Assembly: GCA_020852155.1 (NCBI GenBank) | Contig: JADZBJ010000116.1 | Coordinates: 1 to 5,105 of the forward strand | Length of the DNA stretch: 5,105 nt | Reading direction: 5' to 3' | Origin: Saprospiraceae bacterium | GTDB lineage: Bacteria; Bacteroidota; Bacteroidia; Chitinophagales; Saprospiraceae | In this document: one piece after another, positions 4,942-5,105 of the stretch | Layout of the letters: each line of letters starts with the position of its first letter | How positions within the stretch are numbered: the first letter of the stretch is position 1 | Position numbers and translations under genes: made by a program | The notes under the pieces: model-generated | What the model saw: only the letters and a program-made list of their open reading frames with translations | Told to the model about the DNA's origin: nothing | Database searches by the model: none

Positions 4942-5068
4942 CCGCCCATCAAATTTTTCAAATTTCAAATTGTATATTTCAAATTTCAAATTAAAATATT
5001 TTTTATTTTGAAAATAAAATATATTTAAGTGAAAAATATCATTTGAAATTTGAAAAATTTTGGGGCGG
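4942..5068. repeat. Long AT-rich nested hairpin with GC clamps
   Basis: The outer clamp is CCGCCC (4942-4947) facing GGGCGG (5063-5068). Next inward is a perfect 20-bp stem, 4951-4970 against 5041-5060, built from TTCAAAT heptamers. A central near-palindrome at about 4998-5022 (TATTTTTTATTTT against AAAATAAAATATA, one mismatch) forms the apex. Heptamers TTCAAAT occur at 4957-4963, 4964-4970, 4978-4984 and 4985-4991, all in one 7-nt phase, with a degenerate unit (TGTATAT) in between. It is non-coding; the plus-strand frame across it only translates the repeat. The remaining 37 bases to the window end (5069-5105) hold nothing I can assign. Confidence 0.85.
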
Positions 5069-5105
5069 GTCGCGGCTGCTCAGCGCATAAACACTCAGAT
5101 ATGGA

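Noticed and set aside
4802..5011. Plus-strand ORF of 69 codons
   Set aside because: The second half translates the AT-rich heptamer repeat (SNFKLYISNFKLK); no start signal and no family.

Overview
The window looks like a chromosomal stretch from a member of the Bacteroidota, possibly of the Saprospiria/Chitinophagia type (an inference). The support is: no Shine-Dalgarno sequences before the start codons; several matches to the Bacteroidota -7 promoter box TAnnTTTG; an outer-membrane-barrel-like protein of a Bacteroidota type; and intergenic gaps filled with short palindromic repeats. No database search was possible, so the taxon is not proven.

Layout. Positions 1-252 hold the 3' end of a GT4 glycosyltransferase. 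A repeat-bearing gap follows, then an 84-aa protein with two membrane segments (371-625, +). This converges with, and overlaps by 7 bp, an alpha/beta hydrolase (619-1491, -). Upstream of the hydrolase, on the same strand, is a secreted barrel-like protein (1610-2383, -); the two are separated by a 37-bp perfect hairpin built from heptamers. Positions 2384-3278 contain no protein gene. They hold a 162-bp palindromic element with 8-bp target duplication (2511-2672), a tRNA-Arg(CCT) gene on the minus strand (2826-2900), a 74-bp element with inverted ends (2977-3050) and a 79-bp repeat with 14-bp inverted ends (3167-3245). A complete HtrA/DegQ-type periplasmic serine protease follows (3279-4715, +) with a clear terminator at 4751-4800. 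The last 300 bp hold a possible promoter box and a long AT-rich hairpin.

Functionally the genes look like independent cell-envelope and housekeeping functions: sugar transfer, a small membrane protein, an esterase-like hydrolase, an outer-membrane protein, and envelope protein quality control. I see no defence system, biosynthetic cluster, CRISPR array or transposase gene.

The unusual content is the density of short non-coding repeats. At least five distinct structures lie in the gaps. One 13-mer (TCAAAATCACTTA in sense) lies upstream of three start codons in the same orientation, and a 75-bp repeat is present as two inverted copies about 2.8 kb apart.
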